Of a DNA stretch of 5,646 nucleotides, positions 1 to 5,535 are shown piece after piece. The position numbers were made by a program, and so were the translations under genes. The notes below the pieces were generated by a model. It saw nothing but the letters and a program-made list of their open reading frames with translations, did no database searches and had not been told where the DNA came from. Each line of letters begins with the position of its first letter. The first letter of the stretch is position 1. Source of the DNA: PUPG01 sp031323845 (lineage in GTDB: Bacteria > Bacteroidota > Bacteroidia > Bacteroidales > UBA7960); NCBI GenBank assembly GCA_031323845.1, contig JAVIYP010000098.1, positions 1 through 5,646 on the forward strand. The letters run 5' to 3'.

Positions 1-52
1 CCCATCCTGCCGAAGGAGGCACCGTGTCGGGCGGCGGCGATTATATTGCAGG
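1..52 (-). repeat. Inverted repeat, left-edge copy (52 bp)
   Basis: Positions 1-52 are the exact reverse complement of 1799-1850, and the match breaks at position 53. Read on the plus strand, the copy encodes the B-repeat signature HPAEGGTVSGGGDYIAG followed by TAA at 53-55. Read in the frame of the large gene it encodes QYNRRRPTRC and so on, which matches no domain. It is flush with the window end, as expected of a misjoined contig end. Confidence 0.95.
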
Positions 53-3000
53 TTAAGCGCGAAGAATGCCTCTTCAATCAGAATATTATCGATGCTGATG
101 TCAACGTCCTGGTTTGAGATATAGTTGCTGAGGCGGAAAGCAATGTGGGCATGATTGCCTTCATACGAATGCAGGGAAACCATTAATTCGTGGTAGCCAT
201 CCTGCGGAACCGTCACATGGTTGATGTAATGGAAGGTAGCCGTATTGTAAGGATCGCTCATGGTACCGATTTCCAGTGTGGGTGCACCATAGGCCTGGTA
301 TGTCGTTTTGGCAAAGAAGGAAACCCGGAGGTCGCCCAGGTTTGCATCCAGGGCCGGCGATACAAAATAGGGTTCGTCATTCGGTCCTTTCATCATCACG
401 AGCGAGTATGGCTCTGAATAATAAAACATGTCAGTAGTCGCAACCTCACCTCCCAGGTTAAGGTTTTTATGCCAGCCGAAGGGCAGATCCGGGGGCATAA
501 CTCCGCTGAAGTCCTCAAAAAGCGGAATGGGGTACAGATCGGATGCCGTTCTGAAGGTGAGCTGGAAATTGTTCTCCATGAAGATCACCGGGCTGTTGGC
601 ATCAGCAACGGCATAGAAAGGAATTTTGAGATAATAGATGGTGTTGTACTCCAGCGGATGATGAAGGTCTATGTTAAGAATGTTTCCATCGGATATGTAT
701 ACTGCATGAAAACCGAGAAATTGGCCGTATTCATCCTCGAAATGGATATCCCAGAAACCTGAACCAAAGATGCCTTCCTGTATTGGCCGGTCAAATTCAA
801 TGGAAATGTTGGCAAAAACAGATACGTTGACATCGTCCTGTGCGGGGTTTGAAGAAAGGACTTCAAGAAACATGCCATCGAGCCTGGTCATTTCAAACTG
901 GAAATAATCCTCATCAAAATCCAACTCAATCTCCTGATTGCTTAGCGGCTCAAAACCATAAGCTGAAACATCCAGGGTATAGGTGCCTGCCGGCGCCCTG
1001 AATTCTGCATAACCATTGTGGTCTGTATATACAGTTATGTCGAGTTCCTGAACATATATTTCAGCGTTTGGAATACCCACACCATACAGGTCTTCCCTGA
1101 TACGCACCTCCGCATAGTAGGTGGGGTCGGTAAATTCGAAGGTGATGGGAGAAGGATCACCCACGTCAAACTCCACAAAACCGTGGATAAACAATGAGTT
1201 CCTGGACAGGGACTTGGCCGGTGGATACATGGACAGCTGGGCTGTAATCCCATCAATATCATCAACATCGTAGTAAAAATCATACTGAAAGTCCTCAACC
1301 ACAACGTATACTCTTGTAACCTGTTGTGCATCATTCCAGGTGATGGTGGTTACGACGCCCTCTTCAAAGTCGTCGAAGTCCTGAAAGACCCATGTGTCCG
1401 GGTTAATGGTTGCACTTACCGCTTCGCGGAAGTTGGCGGTCAGGTGCAGGTCACCGGCTGGCATGGGGAATTGGTAGGGATTGTCCGTTTCATGAAGCCC
1501 ATTGCTGTCCGACCAGTGATCAAAAACGTAACCGGCCGAGGGAATGGCCCTGACGGTTACCGTTTCTCCCGCAACAAAACTACCAGCTCCCGTTACGGTA
1601 CCCCATTCAGGGTTGTTGGCCTCAAGCGTCAGGTTGTAGGTTTGAGTGCCTTCCGGAATAAAATGGGCCACCAGGGTATGGTTTTCAGCGGGCATGGTAT
1701 AATCAAAGACCGGCACATCTTCAATAATATAACCGTCTTTTCTCCAGTTCTGGAACTCAAAGCCCTGGTTTGGTGATGCAGAAACAGTTACCTGGGATCC
1801 TGCAATATAATCGCCGCCGCCCGACACGGTGCCTCCTTCGGCAGGATGGGCAAGCAGGTCGAGCGTAAACAGGTTCTCAATGATCAGGATGTCATCAATG
1901 CTGATGTCAATGTCCTGTTCTCCGAAATTGTCACTCAGGCGGAAGGCAATATGCTGATGGTCGCCTTCGTATCCGGCAAACACCACTGAAAATTCCTGGT
2001 AGGGGCTTTGTGGCACAACAACATGGGCAATATAATTGAAGGTGTTTGTATCATATGGATCGCCCATGGTTCCGATTTCGAGTGTTGGTGTTCCAAAGCC
2101 AAGAAAGGGTGTCCGCGCATGGAAGGTTAATCGGACATCCCCCAGGTCGGCATCCAGGGGAGGAGAAATAAAATAGGGCTCATCTTCCGGAGCTTTCATC
2201 ATCAGCAGCGATGCCGGTGCCGAATAGTGGGGATGTGAAACCGTCTGAACTCCTCCGCCGAGACTTACATTGGCATACCAGCATTCGGGCAGGTCGGGAG
2301 GAGCAACGTCACTGAAGTTTTCAAAGACCGGAAGCTCAAACGGATCGCAATGGGGAGGGGTGTCGTCAGGCATTAATTCAATATCGAAGAGGTGATCAAA
2401 AACACCTTCCACTATGGTGATTTTGTAATCTACGACCGGAAGATATCCCTGGGCCGTTATGTTAAGATGGTAATCGCCCGGTTCCGGAAACTCTATCATT
2501 GTTTCGCCATGATAAGTCATAAACGTTTCATCCATTTCCTGAACATAAACGGCAGCCTCATGAATGCCCTGACCTGTGGAAGGGTCATAAACATATACTT
2601 CAGCCAAAAGCGGATGGTTCAGCAGAATAAAAGAAAACGGAGCATTCTGGCCCGCGTTAAACCTGACGTATCCATTCATGGTAAAACTGTTTCCCTTGGT
2701 CAGATCGCGGAGGCCTTTATCTAAGGATGCCCACATAAACAGCTGTGCAGTAACGCCGTCATCATTTTCAATACGATATTCAAGATCAATAACTTCCTGT
2801 ACCGGAACTCCATTGTCCTTGAACTCAATTACTATATACACACGTTCCACACCTGATGCATCATTCCACGTAATCGTCGTTTCTATTTCATCCTCCGTTA
2901 TTGTCTCAAACCAATCAAACATATCTTCGAATTCAAACACATCGGGGTTAATGGCGGCGCTAGCGAACTCGGCCGTGCGGGCAAAAAAGAGCCTCCTATC

Positions 3001-4233
3001 ATCGTAGTAACGGCGGTCGATCCAGACAGCATAAGCGAAGCCTTCCTCATCATAATAGAGCTGCACTCCGCGATGGTCGTGGTTAAACACATCGCTTAGA
3101 GCAAGTGGGGCAGAAAAAGCATCGTTGTCGGGGTTATAGGTAATTAACCATGTACCCCAGCCTTCCGGGCTATGATAAGCATTGAGACCTATAGCAAGGG
3201 TGCCGTTTGATGCTGCCATCAGGTCAAAATAATTCACGTGACTCAAAAAACCTTCAATTGCAATTTCAGGCTGGAAAGATGCACCCCCGTCTGCAGATCT
3301 GGCCAAATATGCCTCATCAATATCATTATCCGTATTTTCCACCGCAAAAGCCACGTAAACGTTGCCATGGCCATCGGCAGCAACGGCGGGTCTCCAGATT
3401 TCGAAGTCCTCAATTGCCGATCCTGCTGCATTCACCCGAACATTGGCACCAAAGTTCTCGCCGCCATCGGTTGATTTGGCAAAGTATATGTCGCCGTTGC
3501 CACCGGCACGACGGCCATCATTCCAGGCAAGGTAAATGTGTCCGTGCTGATCAACAACCATAGAGGTGGTATTATCTATGGACACCTCCTCTCCAACGTC
3601 AGGCTGATCGTTCACCTGTATGGCGGGCAAAAAGCTTTCTCCCCCATCCACAGACCGCAAGAAAAAGTAATCCGCCAGCATATCATCACCATCAAGGGTA
3701 ATTCCGGTTGTAAAAATATACACATCGTTACCGTAAGTCGCAAGACTGTGAAAAACCTCGGCAGATGCACCCGACGACAACTCCAGCGGGTCATCAAACG
3801 TTTGTCCGCCATCTGTGGACCTGCTGAACCAAATGGTCGGATAAGTCTCCGTCATCATGGGGGCGCTCCACACAACAAAGATGGTCCCCTCATCATTAAC
3901 CGCAACCGAGGGCCATAAATGACTGAAATCTTCATCATAGTAAACGCAGGTGTTTGGCGTAAAGCTCAGTCCTCCATCCGTTGACTTTGAAAAATAAATG
4001 TTATCGGCTTCACCGTTACGATTGTCGTTCCATACTACATAAATAACGTCATCGTGAACGTCAATTGACTTTGAACCTGAGAGCTGAACCTGCAGACCGG
4101 GCAGGTCGTCAGTCACCATAACATCAGGCATGGGCGATTGCGCTTGAGCGCCAAACGAATAAAACAACAATAGCAACATGGAAAAACAATACATCGCTGC
4201 TTTTTCAATGAGGGGTAATGGTTTTGTTTTCAT
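1..4233 (-). CDS. Giant modular secreted adhesin-like protein, 3' end off the window
   Basis: The frame is open for 1411 codons from ATG at 4233 to the window edge, with no stop and no frameshift. In order it encodes a signal peptide (1-31), an Asp-box propeller region (about 36-422), a TTITWND module (427-541), a carboxypeptidase-regulatory-like sandwich (544-621), a jelly roll (633-787), two B-repeats (789-858, 866-935), a second TTITWND module (941-1037), a second regulatory-like sandwich (1041-1117), an SbsA-type Ig-like domain (1122-1230) and a second jelly roll (1234-1388). This is the build of large Bacteroidota surface proteins. Such proteins usually end in a type IX secretion sorting domain, which would lie beyond the edge and is not seen. 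The start is chosen because it gives a complete signal peptide; Met14 (4194) is an alternative. No Shine-Dalgarno precedes it, as is usual in the phylum. The role is inferred to be adhesion or binding; no catalytic site was recognised. Residues 1396-1411 (positions 1-48) do not match the expected domain and come from the inverted copy at the edge, so they are probably not genuine protein sequence. Confidence 0.9.
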   Translation of the reverse strand, partial: MKTKPLPLIEKAAMYCFSMLLLLFYSFGAQAQSPMPDVMVTDDLPGLQVQLSGSKSIDVHDDVIYVVWNDNRNGEADNIYFSKSTDGGLSFTPNTCVYYDEDFSHLWPSVAVNDEGTIFVVWSAPMMTETYPTIWFSRSTDGGQTFDDPLELSSGASAEVFHSLATYGNDVYIFTTGITLDGDDMLADYFFLRSVDGGESFLPAIQVNDQPDVGEEVSIDNTTSMVVDQHGHIYLAWNDGRRAGGNGDIYFAKSTDGGENFGANVRVNAAGSAIEDFEIWRPAVAADGHGNVYVAFAVENTDNDIDEAYLARSADGGASFQPEIAIEGFLSHVNYFDLMAASNGTLAIGLNAYHSPEGWGTWLITYNPDNDAFSAPLALSDVFNHDHRGVQLYYDEEGFAYAVWIDRRYYDDRRLFFARTAEFASAAINPDVFEFEDMFDWFETITEDEIETTITWNDASGVERVYIVIEFKDNGVPVQEVIDLEYRIENDDGVTAQLFMWASLDKGLRDLTKGNSFTMNGYVRFNAGQNAPFSFILLNHPLLAEVYVYDPSTGQGIHEAAVYVQEMDETFMTYHGETMIEFPEPGDYHLNITAQGYLPVVDYKITIVEGVFDHLFDIELMPDDTPPHCDPFELPVFENFSDVAPPDLPECWYANVSLGGGVQTVSHPHYSAPASLLMMKAPEDEPYFISPPLDADLGDVRLTFHARTPFLGFGTPTLEIGTMGDPYDTNTFNYIAHVVVPQSPYQEFSVVFAGYEGDHQHIAFRLSDNFGEQDIDISIDDILIIENLFTLDLLAHPAEGGTVSGGGDYIAGSQVTVSASPNQGFEFQNWRKDGYIIEDVPVFDYTMPAENHTLVAHFIPEGTQTYNLTLEANNPEWGTVTGAGSFVAGETVTVRAIPSAGYVFDHWSDSNGLHETDNPYQFPMPAGDLHLTANFREAVSATINPDTWVFQDFDDFEEGVVTTITWNDAQQVTRVYVVVEDFQYDFYYDVDDIDGITAQLSMYPPAKSLSRNSLFIHGFVEFDVGDPSPITFEFTDPTYYAEVRIREDLYGVGIPNAEIYVQELDITVYTDHNGYAEFRAPAGTYTLDVSAYGFEPLSNQEIELDFDEDYFQFEMTRLDGMFLEVLSSNPAQDDVNVSVFANISIEFDRPIQEGIFGSGFWDIHFEDEYGQFLGFHAVYISDGNILNIDLHHPLEYNTIYYLKIPFYAVADANSPVIFMENNFQLTFRTASDLYPIPLFEDFSGVMPPDLPFGWHKNLNLGGEVATTDMFYYSEPYSLVMMKGPNDEPYFVSPALDANLGDLRVSFFAKTTYQAYGAPTLEIGTMSDPYNTATFHYINHVTVPQDGYHELMVSLHSYEGNHAHIAFRLSNYISNQDVDISIDNILIEEAFFALNLQYNRRRPTRCLLRQDG
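70..534 (-). repeat. Cleaved-adhesin / choice-of-anchor-J-like jelly roll, copy 2
   Basis: Residues 1234-1388. It is colinear with copy 1 from PLFEDFSG and LPFGW through PYFVSPALD (1288-1296), TLEIGTM (1319-1325), HIAFRLSN (1363-1370) to DVDISIDNILI (1376-1386). Copies 1 and 2 have the same length (155 residues), consistent with an intragenic duplication followed by divergence. Confidence 0.7.
544..870 (-). other. SbsA-type bacterial Ig-like domain
   Basis: Residues 1122-1230. The pattern SSNPAQDDVNVSVFANISI (1127-1145), EFDRPI (1146-1151), HHPLEYNTIYYLKI (1191-1204) and a final FQLTFRTAS (1223-1231) is that of the Big_5/SbsA Ig-like family, in which P-x-x-x-x-x-x-V, F-x-x-P-I and L-x-x-x-x-x-Y-x-x-x-I are conserved. 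It is an extracellular stalk-type domain. It has no counterpart in unit 1, where only a short linker sits at this place. Confidence 0.75.
883..1113 (-). other. Carboxypeptidase-regulatory-like beta-sandwich, copy 2
   Basis: Residues 1041-1117. It is a more typical member of the class than copy 1: GVGIPNAEIYV (1051-1061), then VYTDHNGYAEFRAPAGTYTL (1068-1087), then SAYGFEP. The T-D-x-x-G-x-A-x-F and P-A-G-x-Y-x-L elements are diagnostic. It probably serves as a structural spacer. Confidence 0.75.
1123..1413 (-). repeat. TTITWND module, copy 2
   Basis: Residues 941-1037. It retains TINPD, TTITWNDA (962-969), RVYVVVE (974-980), DGITAQLSM (994-1002) and the final G-F-V-x-F strand near 1018-1022. 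It is shorter than copy 1, mostly in the segment before TTITWND and the loop after RVYVVVE. The shared spacing of motifs shows that the two modules are homologous. Confidence 0.7.
1429..1638 (-). repeat. Divergent InlB-type B-repeat 2
   Basis: Residues 866-935. It follows B-repeat 1 after a seven-residue linker. It keeps WGTVTGAGSFVAG (877-889), VTVRAIP (892-898), GYVFDHW (901-907) and MPAGDLHLTANF (924-935). It is clearly the same family as repeat 1, but diverged in DNA sequence, so the pair is not a recent tandem duplication. Confidence 0.8.
1660..1869 (-). repeat. Divergent InlB-type B-repeat 1
   Basis: Residues 789-858. It shows the family signature G-G-T-V-S-G-G-G-x-Y-x-x-G (800-812), V-T-V-S-A-x-P (815-821), G-F-E-F-x-x-W (824-830), then a MPAENHTLVAHF close (847-858). 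Such repeats are short beta-grasp-like spacers in bacterial surface proteins. Positions 1799-1850, within it, are the source of the inverted copy at the window edge. Confidence 0.8.
1799..1850 (+). repeat. Inverted repeat, internal copy (52 bp) in B-repeat 1
   Basis: This is the in-context copy. On the minus strand it encodes residues 796-812 of B-repeat 1 in a fully family-like way, so it is the native sequence and the copy at 1-52 is the displaced one. Confidence 0.95.
1873..2337 (-). repeat. Cleaved-adhesin / choice-of-anchor-J-like jelly roll, copy 1
   Basis: Residues 633-787. Hallmarks are a start with PVFENFSD, then LPECW, a PYFISPPLD strand (686-694), TLEIGTM (717-723), a strand ending HIAFRLSD (761-768) and the terminal DIDISIDDILI (774-784). 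This layout is that of the jelly roll found in gingipain/haemagglutinin adhesin regions and MAM-like domains, where it mediates carbohydrate or protein binding. Cys629 and Cys651 flank the start; copy 2 lacks equivalents. Copy 2 lies at 70-534. Confidence 0.7.
2371..2604 (-). other. Carboxypeptidase-regulatory-like beta-sandwich, copy 1
   Basis: Residues 544-621. The pattern of a V-x-V strand, a G-I-H-E-A-A-V-Y-V segment, a variable turn, then EPGDYHLNITAQGYLP (584-599) matches the carboxypeptidase-regulatory-like/PEGA class of seven-stranded sandwiches. These are common as spacers in Bacteroidota surface proteins. No catalytic role is expected. It bridges the TTITWND module and the first jelly roll. 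Confidence 0.65.
2611..2955 (-). repeat. TTITWND module, copy 1
   Basis: Residues 427-541. The first copy of a module that I do not recognise as a named family. It begins AINPD, has the core TTITWNDA (452-459) followed by a strand RVYIVIE (464-470), then DGVTAQLFM (492-500), and ends with an F-x-x-x-G-x-V-x-F strand near 517-525. Alternating hydrophobic strands suggest an all-beta fold. It sits directly after the propeller. Copy 2 is at 1123-1413. Confidence 0.7.
2968..4128 (-). other. Asp-box (BNR-type) beta-propeller-like region
   Basis: Residues about 36-422 carry five Asp-box motifs of form S-x-D-G-G-x-x-F: STDGGLSF (84-91), STDGGQTF (139-146), SVDGGESF (194-201), STDGGENF (254-261) and SADGGASF (313-320). 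They are spaced about 55-60 residues apart, as expected for blades of a propeller. A strand ending in W-x-D-x-R recurs at 68-72, 237-241 and 404-408. Asp boxes are structural turns seen in sialidases and in many non-enzymatic propellers. I do not see the sialidase arginine triad or Tyr/Glu site, so enzymatic activity is not claimed. The region more likely serves as a binding or scaffold domain. Confidence 0.8.
4141..4233 (-). other. Signal peptide of the large adhesin-like protein
   Basis: Residues 1-31 have lysines at 2, 4 and 11, a hydrophobic core around residues 15-27 rich in Met, Leu and Phe, and a small-residue end GAQA before QSPMPD. This fits cleavage by signal peptidase I after Ala31. 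There is no lipobox cysteine at the cleavage point (Cys16 sits inside the core), so a lipoprotein is unlikely. Sec export to the periplasm is inferred, with later surface delivery likely. Confidence 0.85.
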
Positions 4234-4280
4234 AGGATTAGGAATAGAGATGAAACAAAAAATGAACAACCAATAAAATT

Positions 4281-4296
4281 CATCAGCCGGCCGATG
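4281..4296. promoter_or_regulatory. Near-palindrome in the leader of the large gene
   Basis: CATCAGCCGGCCGATG is symmetric except for one base pair position (14 of 16 bases). It is the only GC-rich block in an AT-rich leader, 48 bp before the ATG. It could be an operator or a small hairpin in the 5' leader; no regulator is known for it. Confidence 0.3.
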
Positions 4297-4327
4297 TTTG
4301 ATAAAAAGCAGGGGATCAGCCTTAATG

Positions 4328-4353
4328 CCAAACCTCAGTTTTTTCCAAACCTC
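4328..4353. repeat. Direct repeat of a 9-mer at 17-bp spacing
   Basis: CCAAACCTC occurs at 4328-4336 and again at 4345-4353 (GAGGTTTGG on the minus strand). It lies about 95-120 bp upstream of the large gene's start. Two identical 9-mers 17 bp apart could be a regulator site, but may also be chance. Confidence 0.4.
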
Positions 4354-4386
4354 TTTCCTGCGCTGCTAATTAACAGATTTTTCCCG

Positions 4387-4417
4387 TAAATTTAAGCATT
4401 TTCAGCATAAAAAACAA
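4387..4417 (-). promoter_or_regulatory. Possible Bacteroidota-type promoter for the large gene
   Basis: On the minus strand, TTG (4417-4415) is followed after 20 bp by TAAATTTA (4394-4387). The known Bacteroidota primary sigma pattern is TTTG, 19-21 bp, TAnnTTTG; the final G is missing here and the upstream box is only partial. It would give a leader of roughly 145-150 nt. In such AT-rich DNA this could occur by chance. Confidence 0.25.
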
Positions 4418-4736
4418 CTGCCGGAATAAAAAGATAAAAAATTTTACACATCAAGACTCAATTTTGCGTATTTTCTTCAATCACAACTTGTTGCAGGCTT
4501 GCTTCTGGTGCGTTTGTTGTTGCTTCTTAAAAACAGATTTTCTGAAATGCCGTTACTTAACCAGACACATGCATATCTGATGATGAATCAATGTTTCTTT
4601 TGTGAAAAAAGTACTATTTGGTCAGCAACGTTGCGCAAAAAACCTGCCTTTTGTGTCAGCAGGACCATGCGGAAGGGTTATTTTTTAAGTGTCATTATGG
4701 AGAAAAAACTATCTTCGCATCAGTAAACCGGAATAC

Positions 4737-5306
4737 ATGGAACACCGCAGGTTTGGTCTGAGGCGCATACTGTTTGTCCTGTTGTTGTTATTGATGCTTG
4801 GCCTGCTGGCCTTATACATCTTCAACAGTCCGAAGGAAATGATTTTACGCTTTGGGGTGCGAAACAGCTTTGTGCTTACGTTTTTCATTGCTGCCATAGG
4901 TGCGTTTACATCCATGACCAAATTTTCAGCTTACCCCATGGTGATTGCCATGGTAGCGGGCGGGCTTAACTACCTGCTGGTTGGCTTGGTAGCGGGGCTG
5001 GGGCTGGCGGCCGGTGACGTGTTGTTTTTTTTGTTCGGCTACTCCGCCCGCGATCTGGCAGGCTACCGGAGCCGCAAAAAACTGGAGCGCATCCTTACCC
5101 GGATACAAAAGCTCAGGACTATAACCGTCCAGGTGCTGATCTTTATATACATTGCCTGCACTCCGTTACCCAACAACCTGCTTAGCGGTTCGCTGGCTTT
5201 TACCGGCTATCCATTCCGAAAGGCCGCCATCCCTCTGATACTGGGCGACATCGCGTTCTGCACGCTGGTGGCATGGCTGGCCTATAAAGGAATTTCACTG
5301 GTTTGA
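4737..5306 (+). CDS. Small multi-pass membrane protein, VTT/DedA-like
   Basis: The product has 189 residues from ATG at 4737, or 205 from an in-frame GTG at 4689. The ATG is preferred because it puts the basic MEHRRFGLRR directly before the first membrane segment; neither start has a clear ribosome site. Membrane segments are seen near residues 11-29, 45-60, 66-103 (probably a re-entrant plus a helix), 129-155 and 163-186. The layout resembles the VTT (SNARE-associated, DedA/TMEM41) superfamily: a P-x-x-x-x-x-x-x-G-G (67-76) re-entrant loop, G-D-x-x-x-F-x-x-G-Y-x-A-R (93-105), a basic cytoplasmic stretch (111-127), then C-T-P-L-P-N-N-L-L-S-G (141-151) and a final helix. Family members act in lipid scrambling or transport in the inner membrane. 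The acidic residues usual in DedA's first re-entrant loop are not seen, so substrate and activity are open. Confidence 0.6.
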   Translation: MEHRRFGLRRILFVLLLLLMLGLLALYIFNSPKEMILRFGVRNSFVLTFFIAAIGAFTSMTKFSAYPMVIAMVAGGLNYLLVGLVAGLGLAAGDVLFFLFGYSARDLAGYRSRKKLERILTRIQKLRTITVQVLIFIYIACTPLPNNLLSGSLAFTGYPFRKAAIPLILGDIAFCTLVAWLAYKGISLV

Positions 5307-5334
5307 TAATCAGACTAATGTCAGAAAACTATTG

Positions 5335-5380
5335 TTGAATCGATTATTAGTTCAATTGTTTATTTGTTTATTTCTTTTTG
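5335..5380 (+). terminator. Weak candidate terminator after the membrane protein
   Basis: TTGAA (5335-5339) pairs with TTCAA (5351-5355) around an 11-nt loop, followed by a T-rich tract to 5380 that includes TTGTTTAT twice in tandem (5356-5371). The stem is short and AT-rich, so this is a poor intrinsic terminator; the position just after the stop codon is the main support. Confidence 0.25.
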
Positions 5381-5396
5381 AAGGATTGGGTTCGAA

Positions 5397-5451
5397 GAAG
5401 CTCGAAGCTGGAAGCTCGAAGCTGGAAGGAAGAAAGAGAAGTCGGAAGCTT
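5397..5451. repeat. Degenerate heptanucleotide repeat, block 1
   Basis: Four perfect heptads alternate GAAGCTC and GAAGCTG (5397-5424, that is a 14-bp unit twice). They are followed by GAAGGAA, a hexamer GAAAGA, GAAGTCG and GAAGCTT. The consensus is GAAG(C/T)(T/C)N. Purine-rich heptads of this kind are common low-complexity intergenic DNA in Bacteroidota assemblies (from general knowledge). Its translation in any frame is repetitive and gene-like only by accident. Confidence 0.85.
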
Positions 5452-5479
5452 GTTTCGAACGTAGTGAGAAATCTGTTAG
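5452..5479. repeat. Dispersed intergenic motif between heptad blocks
   Basis: The core CGAACGTAGTGAGAAATC (5456-5473) resembles a short element seen scattered through intergenic DNA of many Bacteroidota and some other bacteria, recognisable by the translation SNVVRNL. It separates the two heptad blocks by exactly 28 bp. The resemblance is from memory, not from a search. Confidence 0.5.
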
Positions 5480-5535
5480 GAAGTCTGAGGTCAGAATTCA
5501 GAAGTCAGGGGTCAGAGGTTTGATGTTTGAGGTTA
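5480..5535. repeat. Degenerate heptanucleotide repeat, block 2
   Basis: Eight consecutive 7-bp units run without a slip: GAAGTCT, GAGGTCA, GAATTCA, GAAGTCA, GGGGTCA, GAGGTTT, GATGTTT, GAGGTTA. The consensus is GARGTYA. They drift from GAAGTC at the left to GAGGTT at the right, as though decaying from a perfect array. The register continues that of block 1 across the 28-bp motif. Confidence 0.8.

Larger units (their letters stand above)
4234..4688. other. Divergent AT-rich intergenic region
   Basis: About 455 bp separate the two divergent starts. It is rich in A and T, notably 4381-4450. It must hold the promoters of both genes. I see a possible minus-strand promoter, a 17-bp-spaced direct repeat and a near-palindrome, listed separately. 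I see no tRNA, riboswitch or other structured RNA. A 75-codon plus-strand frame at 4499-4726 exists but has no family resemblance. Confidence 0.7.

Noticed and set aside
1324..1776. 150-codon plus-strand frame opposite the large gene
   Set aside because: It is antisense to the B-repeats and the second TTITWND module, whose minus-strand reading is clearly the real one; its translation resembles nothing.
3207..3918. Overlapping plus-strand frames opposite the propeller region
   Set aside because: His/Arg-rich translations are typical of antisense readings; the minus strand encodes regular Asp-box repeats here.
2968..4128. Sialidase activity suggested by five Asp boxes
   Set aside because: Asp boxes are structural and widespread; the catalytic arginine triad and other sialidase residues were not recognised.
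4599..4620. Possible plus-strand promoter, TTTG then TACTATTTG
   Set aside because: The boxes are only 9 bp apart instead of about 19-21, and the downstream box has an extra base.
4499..4726. 75-codon plus-strand frame in the divergent intergenic region, with CFFC and a third cysteine
   Set aside because: Leucine run from AT-rich DNA, no recognisable domain, overlaps the possible GTG start of the membrane protein, and no ribosome site; chance is more likely.
5332..5523. 63-codon plus-strand frame over the heptad repeats
   Set aside because: The translation (SKKLEAGSSKLEG and so on) is simply the 7-bp repeat read in frame; there is no start signal or family resemblance.
5397..5535. CRISPR array
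   Set aside because: Units are 7 bp with no spacers of constant length and unique sequence; this is simple-sequence DNA.
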